Shown here one piece after another: positions 5,244-5,381 of a DNA stretch of 5,381 nucleotides (its first letter is position 1; each line of letters begins with the position of its first letter). A program made the position numbers and the translations under genes. Below the pieces are notes generated by a model. It made no database searches, was not told where the DNA came from, and worked only from the letters and a program-made list of their open reading frames with translations. Location of the stretch: NCBI GenBank assembly GCA_903925195.1, contig CAIYEO010000044.1, forward strand, positions 1 to 5,381, read 5' to 3'. This DNA is from an uncultured Candidatus Saccharibacteria bacterium (GTDB lineage Bacteria > Patescibacteria > Saccharimonadia > Saccharimonadales > UBA4665).

Positions 5244-5381
5244 ATGTTAGCTAAAAATGAATTAAACACAAATGATGATGACATCAAATTGGTTTTTCCA
5301 AATGTTGATCGAGATGCTCCTAGAAGCGTTGAATGGCTTAGCGGTGAGGTTGGACACAGTACAATGCTACTAATGGGAAAC
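5244..5381 (+). CDS. Start of a possible GNAT-type acetyltransferase (3' truncated)
   Basis: Forty-six codons run open to the right edge. A short polar start (MLAKNELNTNDDDIK) leads to a hydrophobic strand LVFPN and then DRDAPRSVEWLSG...GHSTMLLMGN. A strand followed by a helix after an acidic, Asp-Ala-Pro loop is compatible with the N-terminus of a GNAT N-acetyltransferase, and the pattern looks familiar from CPR genomes. The acetyl-CoA loop lies outside the window, so this assignment is tentative. The start is supported by the -10 element ending 7 nt upstream and by early stops in the other ATG frames at 5222 and 5227. The whole upstream region is repeated at 632-822, where ATA replaces this ATG. 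Confidence 0.5.
   Translation, partial: MLAKNELNTNDDDIKLVFPNVDRDAPRSVEWLSGEVGHSTMLLMGN

Larger units (their letters stand above)
5073..5245 (+). repeat. Right copy of the long direct repeat
   Basis: It matches 632-822 in the same orientation, with about ten substitutions and a 2-bp indel over 5082-5226, an 18-bp deletion at about 5081/5082, and a one-base A-run difference near 5231. It holds core copy 3 (5110-5138), the inverted repeat AACTAT/ATAGTT (5094-5111) with an unchanged stem and one loop change, and an unchanged 24-bp imperfect palindrome (5169-5192). The minus-strand frame of the left copy persists at 5079-5219 but has ATT in place of ATG and an early TAA. The similarity stops at the start codon of the next gene, so the repeat includes that gene's promoter region. 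Confidence 0.85.

Noticed and set aside
1..5381. UGA recoding as in Gracilibacteria or Absconditabacteria
   Set aside because: Every likely coding sequence, including the 589-codon one, is free of in-frame TGA, and the ends are TAA or TAG without read-through frames that would extend them meaningfully.

Overview
The window is AT-rich (roughly one third G+C by eye). Its plus strand carries small, loosely spaced genes: a 5'-truncated repeat protein, a Nudix hydrolase, a small membrane protein, a frameshifted small gene, a membrane-anchored protein, a 589-residue protein with a caspase-like C-terminus, and the start of a possible acetyltransferase. Several starts lack a Shine-Dalgarno sequence and lie 6-7 nt after a -10 hexamer, as expected of leaderless mRNAs. 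The gene style, this promoter habit and the look of the large protein suggest a Patescibacteria/CPR bacterium, perhaps Saccharibacteria. That is an inference, since no marker gene is present. All likely coding sequences read through with TGA as a stop, so nothing indicates a recoded genetic code.

Layout: 1-552 is the end of a protein built from 50-residue HTH-like units encoded by near-identical 150-bp tandem repeats. 553-966 has no convincing plus-strand gene but holds a ~190-bp segment that recurs near the right end. 967-1377 encodes a Nudix hydrolase. 1548-2191 holds a small membrane protein followed by a small gene broken by a -1 frameshift. 2302-2913 encodes a single-pass protein with a Cys-containing outer domain, driven by a near-consensus promoter whose predicted start is the ATG itself. 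3194-4963 encodes the 589-residue protein, with His453 and Cys502 in a clan CD/DUF4347-like context. 5244 to the edge is the start of a further gene.

The most unusual structure is non-genic. A 29-bp sequence occurs three times, identical and in the same orientation (687-715, 2965-2993, 5110-5138), and divides the window into two blocks of about 2.1-2.3 kb. The outer two copies sit in a longer direct repeat (about 632-822 and 5073-5245) that ends exactly at the start codon of the last gene. This could be a cassette-like or duplicated accessory region with a shared recombination or regulatory element. The sequence does not say which. No operon logic ties the genes into one pathway: most have their own promoter-like element and intergenic gaps of 110-400 bp.
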